Below, in pieces: positions 31,711 to 39,791 of a stretch of 64,000 nt of DNA (positions are counted from its first letter, which is position 1; every line of letters begins with the position of its first letter). The notes under the pieces were generated by a model, which saw nothing but the letters and a program-made list of their open reading frames with translations, did not search any database and was not told the DNA's origin. Source of the stretch: JAXLYE01 sp046351595 (GTDB taxonomy: Bacteria; Myxococcota_A; Polyangia; Palsa-1104; JAEUJZ01); assembly GCA_046351595.1 (NCBI GenBank), contig JAXLYE010000001.1:1364001-1428000 (forward strand), given 5' to 3'. Position numbers and translations under genes: made by a program.

Positions 31711-32475
31711 TCAGGTCCCGAGGAAGCCGCCGTCCGCGACGAAGTGCGAGCCGGTGACGAACGAGGCGTCGTCGCTCGCCAAAAACAGCGCCACGCGCGC
31801 GATCTCCTCGGGCAGGCCGATGCGGCCGAGCGCCGAGATCTTGCCGCCGATGTTCGGATCGAGCTCCTGGCCGGTCCGCTTCCGGAAGGCGTCGCGGCTC
31901 ATGCCGGTGTAGATGAAGCCCGGGCAGATGCTGTTCACGCGGATCTTCTGCGGCCCGTACTGCAGCCCCGCGACCTGCGTCAGCGCCACCACCGCGGCCT
32001 TGGACGCGGTATAGGCGGGCTTGCCCGTGAAGGCCTTCACGCCGCCCACGGATGCGGTGTTGATGATGGCGCCGCCGCCGGCCGCGGTAAGATACGGCAC
32101 CGCGTACTTGATGCCCAGGAACGTGCCGCGCAGGTTGACCGCGAGCACGCGCTCGAACTCGTCCTCGTCGAGCTCGTGCAGCCGATCGTGCTCCTCCATG
32201 ATGCCGGCGTTGTTGAACACGATGTCCAGGCGCCCGAAGCGCTCGACCGCGCGCTCGAACAGGCCGCGCACCGCGACGCCGCTGGCGACGTCCACGGCGA
32301 GGGCGAGGGCGCGGCCGCCGCCCGCCTCGATCGCCCGCGCCGTCTCCTCCGCGGTCCCCGCCAGGACGTCGGCTGCGACGACGGCGGCGCCCTCTTGCGC
32401 GAACAGCAGCGCCGCGGCCCGGCCGATCCCGGAGCCGGCCCCCGTGATCACGGCGACCTTGCCATTGAGCTTCAT
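31711..32475 (-). CDS. Short-chain dehydrogenase/reductase (SDR)
   Basis: The protein has 254 residues, a classical SDR. It has the NAD(P)-binding TGAGSGIG (residues 11-18), NNAG, the catalytic Ser in NTASVGG and the YTASK catalytic Tyr-Lys, and it ends FVADGG. Cofactor specificity looks NAD-type because an Asp follows beta-2 (AADV). The substrate cannot be inferred. The gene lies downstream of the contractile-injection hub gene, separated by an AGGAA repeat spacer of 95 bp. It probably does not belong to that system. Confidence 0.9.
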   Translation of the reverse strand: MKLNGKVAVITGAGSGIGRAAALLFAQEGAAVVAADVLAGTAEETARAIEAGGGRALALAVDVASGVAVRGLFERAVERFGRLDIVFNNAGIMEEHDRLHELDEDEFERVLAVNLRGTFLGIKYAVPYLTAAGGGAIINTASVGGVKAFTGKPAYTASKAAVVALTQVAGLQYGPQKIRVNSICPGFIYTGMSRDAFRKRTGQELDPNIGGKISALGRIGLPEEIARVALFLASDDASFVTGSHFVADGGFLGT

Positions 32476-32489
32476 GACGATGATTTTTG

Positions 32490-32533
32490 AGGAAAGGAAT
32501 CCGAAAGGGAATCAGGTAGGAACCTGGTAGGAA
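32490..32533 (+). repeat. 11-12-bp periodic AGGAA(T/C)C repeats
   Basis: AGGAA/AGGGAA cores occur at 32490, 32495, 32506, 32518 and 32529. The flanking genes read on the opposite strand, so these are not ribosome binding sites of a plus-strand gene. Confidence 0.55.
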
Positions 32534-32570
32534 TCTCCAGCAAGCGCCGGGACTTGGGCCCGGCCCCGAC

Positions 32571-33680
32571 TCACTTCTGGCCGGCGTCGCGCTTGAGCTT
32601 GAGCTTGCAGCGGAAGCCGCCCATGCCCGCGCCGCCGCCGAGCCCCGACGAGCTGTGGCTGAACGAGAAGTGCACGCCGGCGATGTAGTACTTGCCGTCG
32701 AAGCGATCGTCCTCGGTGTCGAGCTCGATCACCATGCCGGGCTTGAGCTTGCCGTCGCCCAGACACGTCGCCTCGGCGGTGATGAAGTTCATCTGCCGCT
32801 CCTCGAGGAGCGACTGCGCCAACAGATCGCCTTCCTCCTGGGTGTAGAAGGGCTTGTCGTGAAAGTCGACGTTCGCGCCGGCCGACTCCGACGTCGCGCC
32901 GAGCTCTCCGCCGAGCGGCGAGCCCGAGGCCGAGGCCGTCGAGACGAGCTCCTTCTTCTTGTTCGGATCCCAGTAGCGGCAGGTGACCTTCTTGGTCTGA
33001 CCCGTCGTCGCAAACTCCGGCGTGAAGCTCTCCAGCGCCTTGCCCACGCCTTCCTCGGTCCAGCTCAGCTTGGACACCGGCCCCTCGTCCTTCTGGCGCG
33101 TCCGGAACAGGAGCTTCTTGCCCTCGCAGTAGACCTCGCGGCAGGTGCGCGAGGCGAGCCAGCGGATGTACTCGAGATCCGTCTGGTTGTTCTGGTACAG
33201 GTGCTCGTAGCGCAGCGTCGGCGGCTTGCGCCCGAACTCCGCGGACAGGCCGTTGTCCCCGGCGATCTCCTCGACGATCTGCTTGAGCGTGCGGTTGGCG
33301 AAGGTGCGCGTCTTGCGCTCCTTGCCGAGCTTCGCCAGCGCGTTCATGCCGCGCACGTGCGTGGTCACCGGCAGGTGCGTGTCGAACTTGGGCTGGAAGC
33401 CGGTGAGCTGCCCCTCGAACACGTCGTACGTGCTCTCGCCCTCGACCTTGACCTGGACCTTGATATCGACGTTGTCCTTGAACTTGGCCGAGAAGCGCTT
33501 GGCGGCGACCATCTGCGAGACGAAGCCGCCCTGCTCCGAGCCGAAGTTCGACAGGTTGATCGAGACCGCGTCAGGGAAGTCGATGTCCTTCTGGACCTCC
33601 AGCGCCGCGATGTCGTGGCGATCCAGCTTCTCGCCGCCAACCGTGACGATCGGCTCACTGACTTTGATTCGGGTGCTCAT
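32571..33680 (-). CDS. Contractile injection system baseplate hub protein (phage late control D/gp27-like)
   Basis: The protein has 369 residues. The fold pattern of gpD/gp27/VgrG N-terminal hubs is visible: the first barrel with DFPDAVSINLSNF, the helical insertion HLYQNNQTDLEYIRWLASRT (about residues 165-185), and a second barrel ending GKYYIAGVHFSFSHS. No spike (gp5 or PAAR) domain follows, so the spike must be encoded elsewhere. It is the last eCIS gene in the operon here, 14 bp after the tube-initiator gene. Cells use such hubs to join the tail tube to the baseplate. Confidence 0.85.
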   Translation of the reverse strand: MSTRIKVSEPIVTVGGEKLDRHDIAALEVQKDIDFPDAVSINLSNFGSEQGGFVSQMVAAKRFSAKFKDNVDIKVQVKVEGESTYDVFEGQLTGFQPKFDTHLPVTTHVRGMNALAKLGKERKTRTFANRTLKQIVEEIAGDNGLSAEFGRKPPTLRYEHLYQNNQTDLEYIRWLASRTCREVYCEGKKLLFRTRQKDEGPVSKLSWTEEGVGKALESFTPEFATTGQTKKVTCRYWDPNKKKELVSTASASGSPLGGELGATSESAGANVDFHDKPFYTQEEGDLLAQSLLEERQMNFITAEATCLGDGKLKPGMVIELDTEDDRFDGKYYIAGVHFSFSHSSSGLGGGAGMGGFRCKLKLKRDAGQK

Positions 33681-33694
33681 GGGATCCTCTGCGC

Positions 33695-34171
33695 CTAGCT
33701 CGCTCCGGTCGCGCCGCCGCCGCTCTTGCCCGTGGCCGCCTGGTCCGCGCGCTTCATCTTCAGGTTCACTTCACAGCGCACGGGCGTACCGTCGCTCAAG
33801 AACATCGTGTACTTGACCGACAGGGACTCGATGACGCCCTTGAACTTGAACTTGTTCCAGATGAACAAGCACAGCGGCGGGCGCTTCAGCGAGTCATCGA
33901 TGTGAGCCATCTTCACCAGCGGCTCGATCTTGCCCTGGACGTCCACCTTGTCTTCGTACGTATCGAAGAGCAGCGGCACCGTCAGCGAAGCCGGCGTCGG
34001 CTTCGAGAACTCTTCGGGCGGCGCGTCGTTCATCGCGCCTTCCTTCTGCGTCCACTGCACCTGCTTCTCGAACGTGAAGTCCTTGGGATTGAAGACTACG
34101 TTGCAAGTGCCGGCGCTTCCCTCTTGCGCAATAATCATCGCCTTGGCGGGCTGCGTAATAGGGCTATTCAT
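33695..34171 (-). CDS. CIS tube-initiator/baseplate adaptor protein (Afp7/gp53-like N-domain, no LysM)
   Basis: The protein has 158 residues. It opens KAMIIAQEGSAGTCNVVFNPKDFTFEKQ (abridged) and has TVPLLFDTYEDKVDV and PPLCLFIWNKFKFKGVIESL, motifs of the CIS tube-protein N-terminal domain found in Afp7/PVC7 homologues. Those usually continue with a LysM domain. Here the protein stops after a Gly/Ser tail, so LysM is absent. The ATG overlaps the upstream stop by 4 bp, and the hub gene follows directly. Confidence 0.82.
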   Translation of the reverse strand: MNSPITQPAKAMIIAQEGSAGTCNVVFNPKDFTFEKQVQWTQKEGAMNDAPPEEFSKPTPASLTVPLLFDTYEDKVDVQGKIEPLVKMAHIDDSLKRPPLCLFIWNKFKFKGVIESLSVKYTMFLSDGTPVRCEVNLKMKRADQAATGKSGGGATGAS

Positions 34172-35076
34172 GGCACGCCAAACCTTTCTGCGGCTATCTT
34201 CTTAGCCATCTTTAGATCCTGCCGAATAAGCTCTGCGATCCTGTTGATCCTCTGCGAGATCGTGTGCTGATCCGGCTTCACCTTGGGATTCGAGGCCTCA
34301 ACCATCGGGGCCAGCGGCAGCTCGGCCGGCGCGTGACCGACGTTCTGTGTCGCCGCCGCGAGCTGCTGCTTGCTGTCGGCGTGCGCGATGAGCGTCATGT
34401 CGCCCAGCGTGATGCGGTCGTCCGAGGCGGTGGCGCGGGCCGCGGCGTGCGCCCGCAGCGCATCGAGCAGGCGGGCCGAGGCCTCTTCGGCGGCGCGCTG
34501 CGCGGTGCGCACCGAGCCCGGGCTGGCCTCGGCAGCCGGCGCCGGACCGCCGCTGACGACGGGGAGCTCGGGGCGCTCGCGGTGCTCGGCCGCCGCCCGC
34601 TCGCTGAGCTGCGCCTCGACGGCGGCGACCACCGGCGCGAGGTCGAGCTTGGGCAGCGCGCTCCACAGCGGCCGGCCCTCCTCGGCGCTGCTCTCGGCCG
34701 CCAGGCCGGCGCGCGCGCCCGGCGGCGTCCAGCTCGCGGTGACCGGCAGGAGCTCCGACGGCTCGACGCGGCGCGCGGCCTGGGCAGCGGGCTTCTCATC
34801 GCTGCGCGCGGCCGCCTCGCCCTCGTCGCTGCGCGGCGTGGTCGACTGCGGCAGCGGGCGCTGCGCCGATGCATTGCGCTCGGTGCGCTCGGCGCGCTGC
34901 GGCCGCTCGAGCGCCGCCGTCCGCGTCGGGGCCGGGCGGCCGGCGAGGCGCGAGAGCACGCCGCCGAGCATGCGCTCGGAGGCCAGCGCGGCCTGCGGCA
35001 CGTAGACCGGCCCCGGCGGCAGTCCCGTCGGTGCGGACGAAGGCGCGTTGCGGCGCGGCTGGCTCATGGTGATCAC
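34168..35076 (-). CDS. eCIS-operon protein of unknown function, Pro/Ala-rich with helical C-terminus
   Basis: The protein has 302 residues from GTG 35076 (overlapping the tube stop by 4 bp); an ATG at 35067 is the alternative. Residues 1-150 are low-complexity Ala/Arg/Pro/Glu, probably disordered. About 150-225 are helical. The tail (about 265-302; TISQRINRIAELIRQDLKMA then KKIAAERFGVP) looks like a conserved amphipathic helix. It is coupled to both neighbours by 4-bp overlaps, so it is expressed with the tube. It could be a baseplate or tube-packaged component, which is inference only. Confidence 0.65.
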   Translation of the reverse strand: MITMSQPRRNAPSSAPTGLPPGPVYVPQAALASERMLGGVLSRLAGRPAPTRTAALERPQRAERTERNASAQRPLPQSTTPRSDEGEAAARSDEKPAAQAARRVEPSELLPVTASWTPPGARAGLAAESSAEEGRPLWSALPKLDLAPVVAAVEAQLSERAAAEHRERPELPVVSGGPAPAAEASPGSVRTAQRAAEEASARLLDALRAHAAARATASDDRITLGDMTLIAHADSKQQLAAATQNVGHAPAELPLAPMVEASNPKVKPDQHTISQRINRIAELIRQDLKMAKKIAAERFGVP

Positions 35077-35513
35077 CCGCCTCGGAACAGGAGGCCTTCG
35101 TGCGCGATCTCGATCGAGTCGATCGAGATCTCGTTCTTGGTCGCGTCAAACTCGGGCCCGTCCCACTTGCACACCCAGCCCTGCAGGAAGGTCCAGGTCG
35201 CGGCGCGCTTGCCGCCCGGCCCGTACTGGATGATGTTGCCGGTGATGCGCTTGATCTTCACGCCCGGCTCGTCGTTGACGAACTGCTGACGGAGGCTGAA
35301 CAGGGCGCCGTTGGCGAAGCCCTGCTTGAGCACGATGTTGTTGTACTTCGTGCGCCCGATCAGCTTGTGCTCGGTCGTGTTCAAGCCGCCTTCGCCGTGC
35401 GCCTGGACCTCGGCCTCGGACTTCAGGCCCGAGCAGGAGCGGAAGTACGCGCCCTCCAGGCCGTCGATCTCAACGGCGAAGTAGTAAGCCGGCAATGCCT
35501 CGCGTCGTGCCAT
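35073..35513 (-). CDS. Contractile injection system tail tube protein (gp19/Hcp-like)
   Basis: The protein has 146 residues, the usual length of T4 gp19-type tubes. It has typical motifs YYFAVEIDGLEGAYFRSCSGL, an HKLIGRTKYNNIVLKQG strand pair, and C-terminal GPEFDATKNEISIDSIEIAHEGL (abridged). It forms the inner tube pushed through the target membrane. It lies 12 nt after the sheath stop and overlaps the next gene. Confidence 0.93.
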   Translation of the reverse strand: MARREALPAYYFAVEIDGLEGAYFRSCSGLKSEAEVQAHGEGGLNTTEHKLIGRTKYNNIVLKQGFANGALFSLRQQFVNDEPGVKIKRITGNIIQYGPGGKRAATWTFLQGWVCKWDGPEFDATKNEISIDSIEIAHEGLLFRGG

Positions 35514-35525
35514 GTCCTTACCTCG

Positions 35526-37304
35526 TTACTCGACTCCGGTAGCGCGCTCGGCCATCTGCTGCTCGATGGTGAAGTAGATGAACTCCGCCGGCAGCACCGG
35601 AGCTACCCGGATCTCTGTAATCAGCCTGCCGCTGTCCACAATCTCCGCCGTGTTCACCTCCTGATCGCACTTGACCAGGTAGGAGTCTTCCGGAGCGCCG
35701 CCCGCAAAGTACCCCCGGGCATACAGATCGTGCAGGAACAGCGTAACCTCCCGCTCGACGATGGCCCAGGTCTGCCGGGTGTTGGGCTCGAACGCGATCC
35801 ACTGCGTCCCCGACTCGATCGCGCGGCGCAGCATGATGAACAAACGGCGAACGTTCAGGTATCGCCAGCTTGGATCGTTGCTGCATGTGCGTGCGCCCCA
35901 GATGCGGATGCCTCGCCCGGTGAAAGAGCGGATGGTGTTGATGCCTTCAGCGTTCAGCTGTCCTACGTGATCATCGGAGAGCGGCAGCGTGAGTTGCGTG
36001 ACGCCGAAGAGCTGCTCGTTGGCCGGGGCCTTGTGCACACCGTGCTGCGTCTCGCTGCGGGCGTAGACGCCGGCGATGTGTCCCGACGGTGGCAGCTTGG
36101 TCGTCTGGCCGTTGGTGCCGGGCACGACCAGCCACGGGAAGTACAGCGCCGCGTAGCTCGAGTCGATGCGGGTGCGCAGGCGGCGCACCTCCTCGAGGTC
36201 GCGGGTGTCCGGCACATCGAGGATCGCGAAGCGGTCCTGCGTGCGCTCGCAGATGGCGATCATCGCGTCGTGCACGCGCTGCACCAGGGTGCGCGCCTCG
36301 GGCACCGACATGCGGCCGTAGGCGCCGATCGCATCGGGCACCAGCAGCAGCCCGACGTCCTCGACGTGCTCCAGCGTGTGCAGGCCGCGCCGGTCGTTCA
36401 TGCCGTGGTCGTAGCCGATCAGGTCCTCGGCGGTGATGCCCTCGGTGCCGTCGCGGCCGTTGGCCAGGCGCTCGATCGCCGCGGGCACCGGCAGGTTGTG
36501 CGGCAGCGGCGAGCCCGAGCCCAGATCCTGCAGCCGGATGAGCGTCGACTCCTCGTTCACCACGCGCGGTGCGTAGCGACGGGAAAGAGGGCTGAGCTGC
36601 AGGCCGCGGAAGACCTCGCGGCGATCGCGCAGCGAGGCGTAGACCTCGAACTCGATGACCTCGACGTAGGTCGGCGCCGCGGCGGCGTAGCGGCGCATGA
36701 TCGGCGTCTCGACGCCCCAGCGCAGCGTCTTGTCCTTCTCGTTGACGTCGGTGATGACGACGTAGTCGCTGTTGTCGCGGTCGAAGATGCGCACCAGCGA
36801 GCCGCGCTCGATGCCGCGCGTCGAGGTGACACGCGCCGCGTCCGCGCCGACGGTGATGTCGAGCGTCAGCAGGGTCTTGGCCGCGGTCGAGCGGCTGGTG
36901 CGCACCCAGATGCTGTTGCCCCAGCGCCCCTCGTTGAGGGCGAGCACGCGCAGCGTGTCCTTGTCCCAGGCGTCCTTGAGCAGGCGCTCGGCGGGCACCG
37001 CGTGCTGCGGCCCCAGCGCCTCGCCCTCGCGCGGCCGCCGCGCGATGCGCACCACGTAGCAGGTCTTGCCGCCGTTGAGGAAGAAGCCCTCGACCGAGCG
37101 CGCCAGGTAGCCCTCGCTCGACTGACCGTAGATCTCGACGAACTCGGCCCAGCTGTTGAGCATACGCGGCGTGTCGAGCGGCCCCTTGTGCGCGACCCCG
37201 ACGAACCCGGCGATGTGCGTGTTGGCGACGGTCAGCGGGGTGATCCGCGACGAGAACCCGGTGTGATATACGCCAGGCGGTCTGACCTCGCGGGATGGCG
37301 TCAT
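35526..37304 (-). CDS. Contractile injection system sheath protein
   Basis: The protein has 592 residues from the ATG at 37304 (AGGAGGA upstream; the longer frame to 37409 is unlikely). The N-terminus REVRPPGVYHTGFSSRITPLTVANTHIAGFVGVA (abridged) and the C-terminal region INTIRSFTGRGIRIWGART...YLNVRRLFIMLRRAIESGTQW (abridged) are hallmark sheath segments. The variable middle domain is larger than in minimal sheaths. It polymerises around the tube and contracts on firing. Only one sheath gene is present, whereas Afp/PVC loci have several. Confidence 0.93.
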   Translation of the reverse strand: MTPSREVRPPGVYHTGFSSRITPLTVANTHIAGFVGVAHKGPLDTPRMLNSWAEFVEIYGQSSEGYLARSVEGFFLNGGKTCYVVRIARRPREGEALGPQHAVPAERLLKDAWDKDTLRVLALNEGRWGNSIWVRTSRSTAAKTLLTLDITVGADAARVTSTRGIERGSLVRIFDRDNSDYVVITDVNEKDKTLRWGVETPIMRRYAAAAPTYVEVIEFEVYASLRDRREVFRGLQLSPLSRRYAPRVVNEESTLIRLQDLGSGSPLPHNLPVPAAIERLANGRDGTEGITAEDLIGYDHGMNDRRGLHTLEHVEDVGLLLVPDAIGAYGRMSVPEARTLVQRVHDAMIAICERTQDRFAILDVPDTRDLEEVRRLRTRIDSSYAALYFPWLVVPGTNGQTTKLPPSGHIAGVYARSETQHGVHKAPANEQLFGVTQLTLPLSDDHVGQLNAEGINTIRSFTGRGIRIWGARTCSNDPSWRYLNVRRLFIMLRRAIESGTQWIAFEPNTRQTWAIVEREVTLFLHDLYARGYFAGGAPEDSYLVKCDQEVNTAEIVDSGRLITEIRVAPVLPAEFIYFTIEQQMAERATGVE

Positions 37305-37711
37305 TCGCGCTGTTCCTCCTTCATCGGCATCGGACCCCTGGCCGCCTGTCCCCCGCGCGCAGGACTTCCCAATCCCGGGCGCCGACGCAGCGGGGACACC
37401 GCGGCCCAAGGTATTTTACCGAAGAGGCATTGCGGCTTGGGAGTGAAAATGCGACGAAACCCACAACAGGTGCGCGGCATGACGGCAGGGCCTGCAGGCG
37501 CAGCTTGACCGCGCGCAGCCATTTTCGCTTTGCTCCCTGCGCCGTGCGATCCGATTCCCCAAGGACGGATCCCAGACAGACAAGGCAGAGAATCCATGCG
37601 GGGAGGGCAGCCCCGCTCCGCACGGATTCCCTTGTGAACTCTGGAAACTCCGGACGGAGGCCGCTGCCTCGCCCGGGACCTGCACCTGCACAAGACGGGG
37701 CCGGCTCTACT
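37305..37711 (-). other. 407-bp spacer inside the eCIS cluster, no convincing gene
   Basis: Open frames here are compositionally unlike proteins. On the minus strand a TAAAAT -10-like box (+ coordinates 37413-37418) lies about 110 nt before the sheath ATG, followed by a GC-rich leader, so a separate sheath promoter is possible. No good -35 is seen. Confidence 0.4.
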
Positions 37712-37882
37712 TCAGCCCTTCTTGCGGGCCTCGTTGATCTCGCGGTTGATGCGCGCGATCTCACGCAGCCAGATGTGACGCTCGTCGTGCTCCATGTCCA
37801 AGATGTTGTCGAGCGTCCAGTGGAAGTGGTACGCGATGTAGGCTACCTCCTGGTAGAGCTGCTCCAGGGGGTAGCTCGTTAT
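37712..37882 (-). CDS. DUF6760-family small eCIS protein, apparent AUA start codon
   Basis: This 56-residue reading frame is too short for routine ORF calling. It contains YPLEQLYQEVAYIAYHFHW, followed by a segment in which EHDER and WLREIARINREIN stand out; both match small DUF6760-type proteins of contractile-injection loci. No ATG, GTG or TTG exists between the upstream in-frame stop and this conserved block. The natural position is ATA at 37882-37880, which overlaps the preceding gene's TAA (ATAA where ATGA is expected) and follows a G-rich ribosome-binding-like CAGGGGGG. Either AUA is used, or a G-to-A change has weakened or killed the start. Confidence 0.75.
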   Translation of the reverse strand: MTSYPLEQLYQEVAYIAYHFHWTLDNILDMEHDERHIWLREIARINREINEARKKG

Positions 37883-38268
37883 CCCCCCTGGCCGACGACG
37901 CGGCCATCACCTCCCCCGAGCAGATCGATATCGAACTCGTGCTGGCAGGACGGGCACTTGGCGTGCACGCGCGGCGCGCCTTCCTCGTTGATGCGGCGGT
38001 AGAACTCCTGCAGGTACGCCAGATCGGTCGAGAACAGGTTCTCGATGATCTCGGTGTCGACCATCGGCAGCTCACCGAGCTTGCTGATGACGCGGCTGAG
38101 CAGGACGATCACCAGGTACGCGCGGTTGTTCTGCACGCGGTAGTCCTGCAGCGGGACGATCTCGTCCTTGGCCGTCGCCAGGCGCATGACGCCGCTGCGG
38201 TGCAGCTTGCCCTCGCCGTCTATGTACCCCTTGGGGAGCGTGAACGGGAACTCGGTTTTAAATGCCAT
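37879..38268 (-). CDS. eCIS/phage tail-assembly (chaperone-like) protein with CPxC motif
   Basis: The protein has 129 residues: MAFKTEFPFTLPKGYIDGEGK, then RSGVMRLATAKDEIVPLQD and YLVIVLLSRVISKLGELP, and a C-terminal segment with CPSC and a following His that may bind a metal. This is the conserved tail-assembly protein found ahead of DUF6760 in many eCIS gene sets. It starts 5 nt after the stop of the vWA gene and overlaps the DUF6760 frame. The longer frame upstream of 38268 is the shadow of the vWA gene. Confidence 0.8.
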   Translation of the reverse strand: MAFKTEFPFTLPKGYIDGEGKLHRSGVMRLATAKDEIVPLQDYRVQNNRAYLVIVLLSRVISKLGELPMVDTEIIENLFSTDLAYLQEFYRRINEEGAPRVHAKCPSCQHEFDIDLLGGGDGRVVGQGG

Positions 38269-38273
38269 GTTCG

Positions 38274-39791
38274 CTATTCTCCGAATTTCGCTCGCGAAGT
38301 AAATCCCCCGCGCGCGCCGCGACGGCGACGACCTGCGGAACGGAGCAAGATCAGCCCACCCAGCAGCAGCGCCGCCGACACCTGCAGCCCGCTGCTCGTG
38401 CCGCCGGAGCCGCCGCCGCCGCGCCCGAGGTCGCAGCTGCAGCCGCTGTTCACCGCTTCGACGGGCGGCTGCGCGCCGGGGTTGGGCTGGCACGTGCCCT
38501 CCAGCGCGATGCAGGTGGTGTCCGCCGGGCAGCGCACGAACGAGCACGGATCGTCCACGCACACCCCGGCGCGGCAGCCCTGGCCCGGCTTGCAGGCGAC
38601 GCCATTGCAGCGCGTGTCGGTGCGGCAGAAGCCGGCGGCCTCGTCGCAGGCGGTGCCGCTCGGGCAGGGCTCGCTGCACTTCGAGGCGGTGCAGCTGCCG
38701 CGGACGCAGCGCTGGCCGGCCGGGCAGCTCTGCCAGCAGGGGCTGGCGCAGCTCGCGCTCGTGCCGTCGGTGTAGCAGTACTGCCCGAAGGCGCAGCTGG
38801 TGCCGTCGCAGGGGTTTGACTGGCAGCGGCCGCCGGCGCAGATCTGGCCGGGCGGCGTCGCCGGGCAGCCGGTGCTGTAGCAGCTGTCGTCGCAGACCGT
38901 GACGCTGCCGCCGATGTCGCCGCCGCCGGCGATGACGACCTTGATGATGCTGTCGAGCGCGGCGTTCAGCGACGCGGCGCTGTCGGCGCGGTAGAAGCGG
39001 ATGGTGCCGGTGGTCGCGGCAGGCTTGCCGCCGGCGTCGGCCATCTCGTTGAGCGCGGCCGTGAACTGCGGGTTGAGCTGGCCGAAGCCGACGACGAAGG
39101 TGCGCACCGAGGGGTTGCGCGCGTAGGCCTCCTCGACGGCCTTGACCGCCTCGAACTTCTGCACGTCGTAGTCCGAGCAGCCGACGGCGCAGCACGGCTG
39201 TCCGTCGGTGATCAGGATCAGGTACTGCTGCCGGGTCGGCACCGACAGCGCCGGGTCCGCGAGCGCGCCGCGGATGGCGCCCGCGGTCGGCGTGTCACCG
39301 CCGGGGCTGACCACGGCCAGGGTGTTGACGATGTCGGCCTTCTTGCCGTAGCCGATCGGGATGTCGAAGCCCGTGCGGGTCTCGCACATCGCGGTGCCCT
39401 GCTTGGGGAACAGCACCAGGCCCATCGGGAACTTGCCGTCGTTGGTGGCGACGATGTTGTTCACGGCCTCGACCGCGACGCTCCAGCGCGAGGGGTTCTG
39501 CGCGGTCGCGCCGCTGCCGTCGGGGGCCAGGTTCATCGACGACGAGCGGTCGAGGATGATGCCGACGTTGGGGCAGCTCGCCGCCCGCGCCGGCACCGCG
39601 ACCAGGAGCGGCAGCAGCACGGCCAGCACCGCCACCGCCACCGCCACCGCCACCGCCACCGTCTGGGCGACCAGGGGCCGCCGCCGGCGGTGCGGAGAAG
39701 GAGCAGGTGGGGAAACCGAGCGGGACATGGACATGGACATAAACATGGGCATGGGCATGGACACGGGCATGGACATCGACGGCATCGACAC
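38274..39791 (-). CDS. Secreted von Willebrand A protein with Cys-rich modules and MYXO-CTERM-like tail
   Basis: The protein has 505 residues. The N-terminus is a Met/Ser/Pro repeat encoded by hexanucleotides; the true start may be a later Met such as the one at MSRSVSPP. An Ala-Val repeat forms the signal-peptide core, with cleavage near PARA-A. The vWA domain (about 75-290) has an intact MIDAS (DRSSS, GDTPTAG, ITDGQP). Cys-rich repeats follow (about 310-455). The tail GCSCDLGRGGGG, a hydrophobic helix and RRRRGAR match the MYXO-CTERM sorting signal. Its stop is 5 nt before the first eCIS gene, suggesting co-transcription. Confidence 0.83.
   Translation of the reverse strand: MSMPSMSMPVSMPMPMFMSMSMSRSVSPPAPSPHRRRRPLVAQTVAVAVAVAVAVLAVLLPLLVAVPARAASCPNVGIILDRSSSMNLAPDGSGATAQNPSRWSVAVEAVNNIVATNDGKFPMGLVLFPKQGTAMCETRTGFDIPIGYGKKADIVNTLAVVSPGGDTPTAGAIRGALADPALSVPTRQQYLILITDGQPCCAVGCSDYDVQKFEAVKAVEEAYARNPSVRTFVVGFGQLNPQFTAALNEMADAGGKPAATTGTIRFYRADSAASLNAALDSIIKVVIAGGGDIGGSVTVCDDSCYSTGCPATPPGQICAGGRCQSNPCDGTSCAFGQYCYTDGTSASCASPCWQSCPAGQRCVRGSCTASKCSEPCPSGTACDEAAGFCRTDTRCNGVACKPGQGCRAGVCVDDPCSFVRCPADTTCIALEGTCQPNPGAQPPVEAVNSGCSCDLGRGGGGSGGTSSGLQVSAALLLGGLILLRSAGRRRRGARGGFTSRAKFGE
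39627..39660 (+). repeat. Hexanucleotide microsatellite (CACCGC) in the vWA signal peptide
   Basis: Nearly six uninterrupted copies of CACCGC (GGTGGC on the coding strand) encode Val-Ala pairs of the hydrophobic core. Changes in copy number would keep the frame but alter signal length. Confidence 0.85.
39722..39785 (+). repeat. Degenerate hexanucleotide repeat (CATGGR) at the vWA N-terminus
   Basis: About ten imperfect 6-bp units give alternating Met-Ser/Met-Pro codons and many in-frame ATGs, making the translation start ambiguous. Confidence 0.75.

Noticed and set aside
35526..37409. Longer N-terminus of the sheath (start at 37409)
   Set aside because: The family N-terminus begins at 37304 with a good ribosome binding site; the extra 35 residues are Gly/Ser/Ala filler.
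37416..37691. A 91-codon minus-strand ORF in the eCIS spacer
   Set aside because: Irregular composition (Cys/Ser/Arg-rich), no ribosome binding site and no similarity to eCIS proteins.
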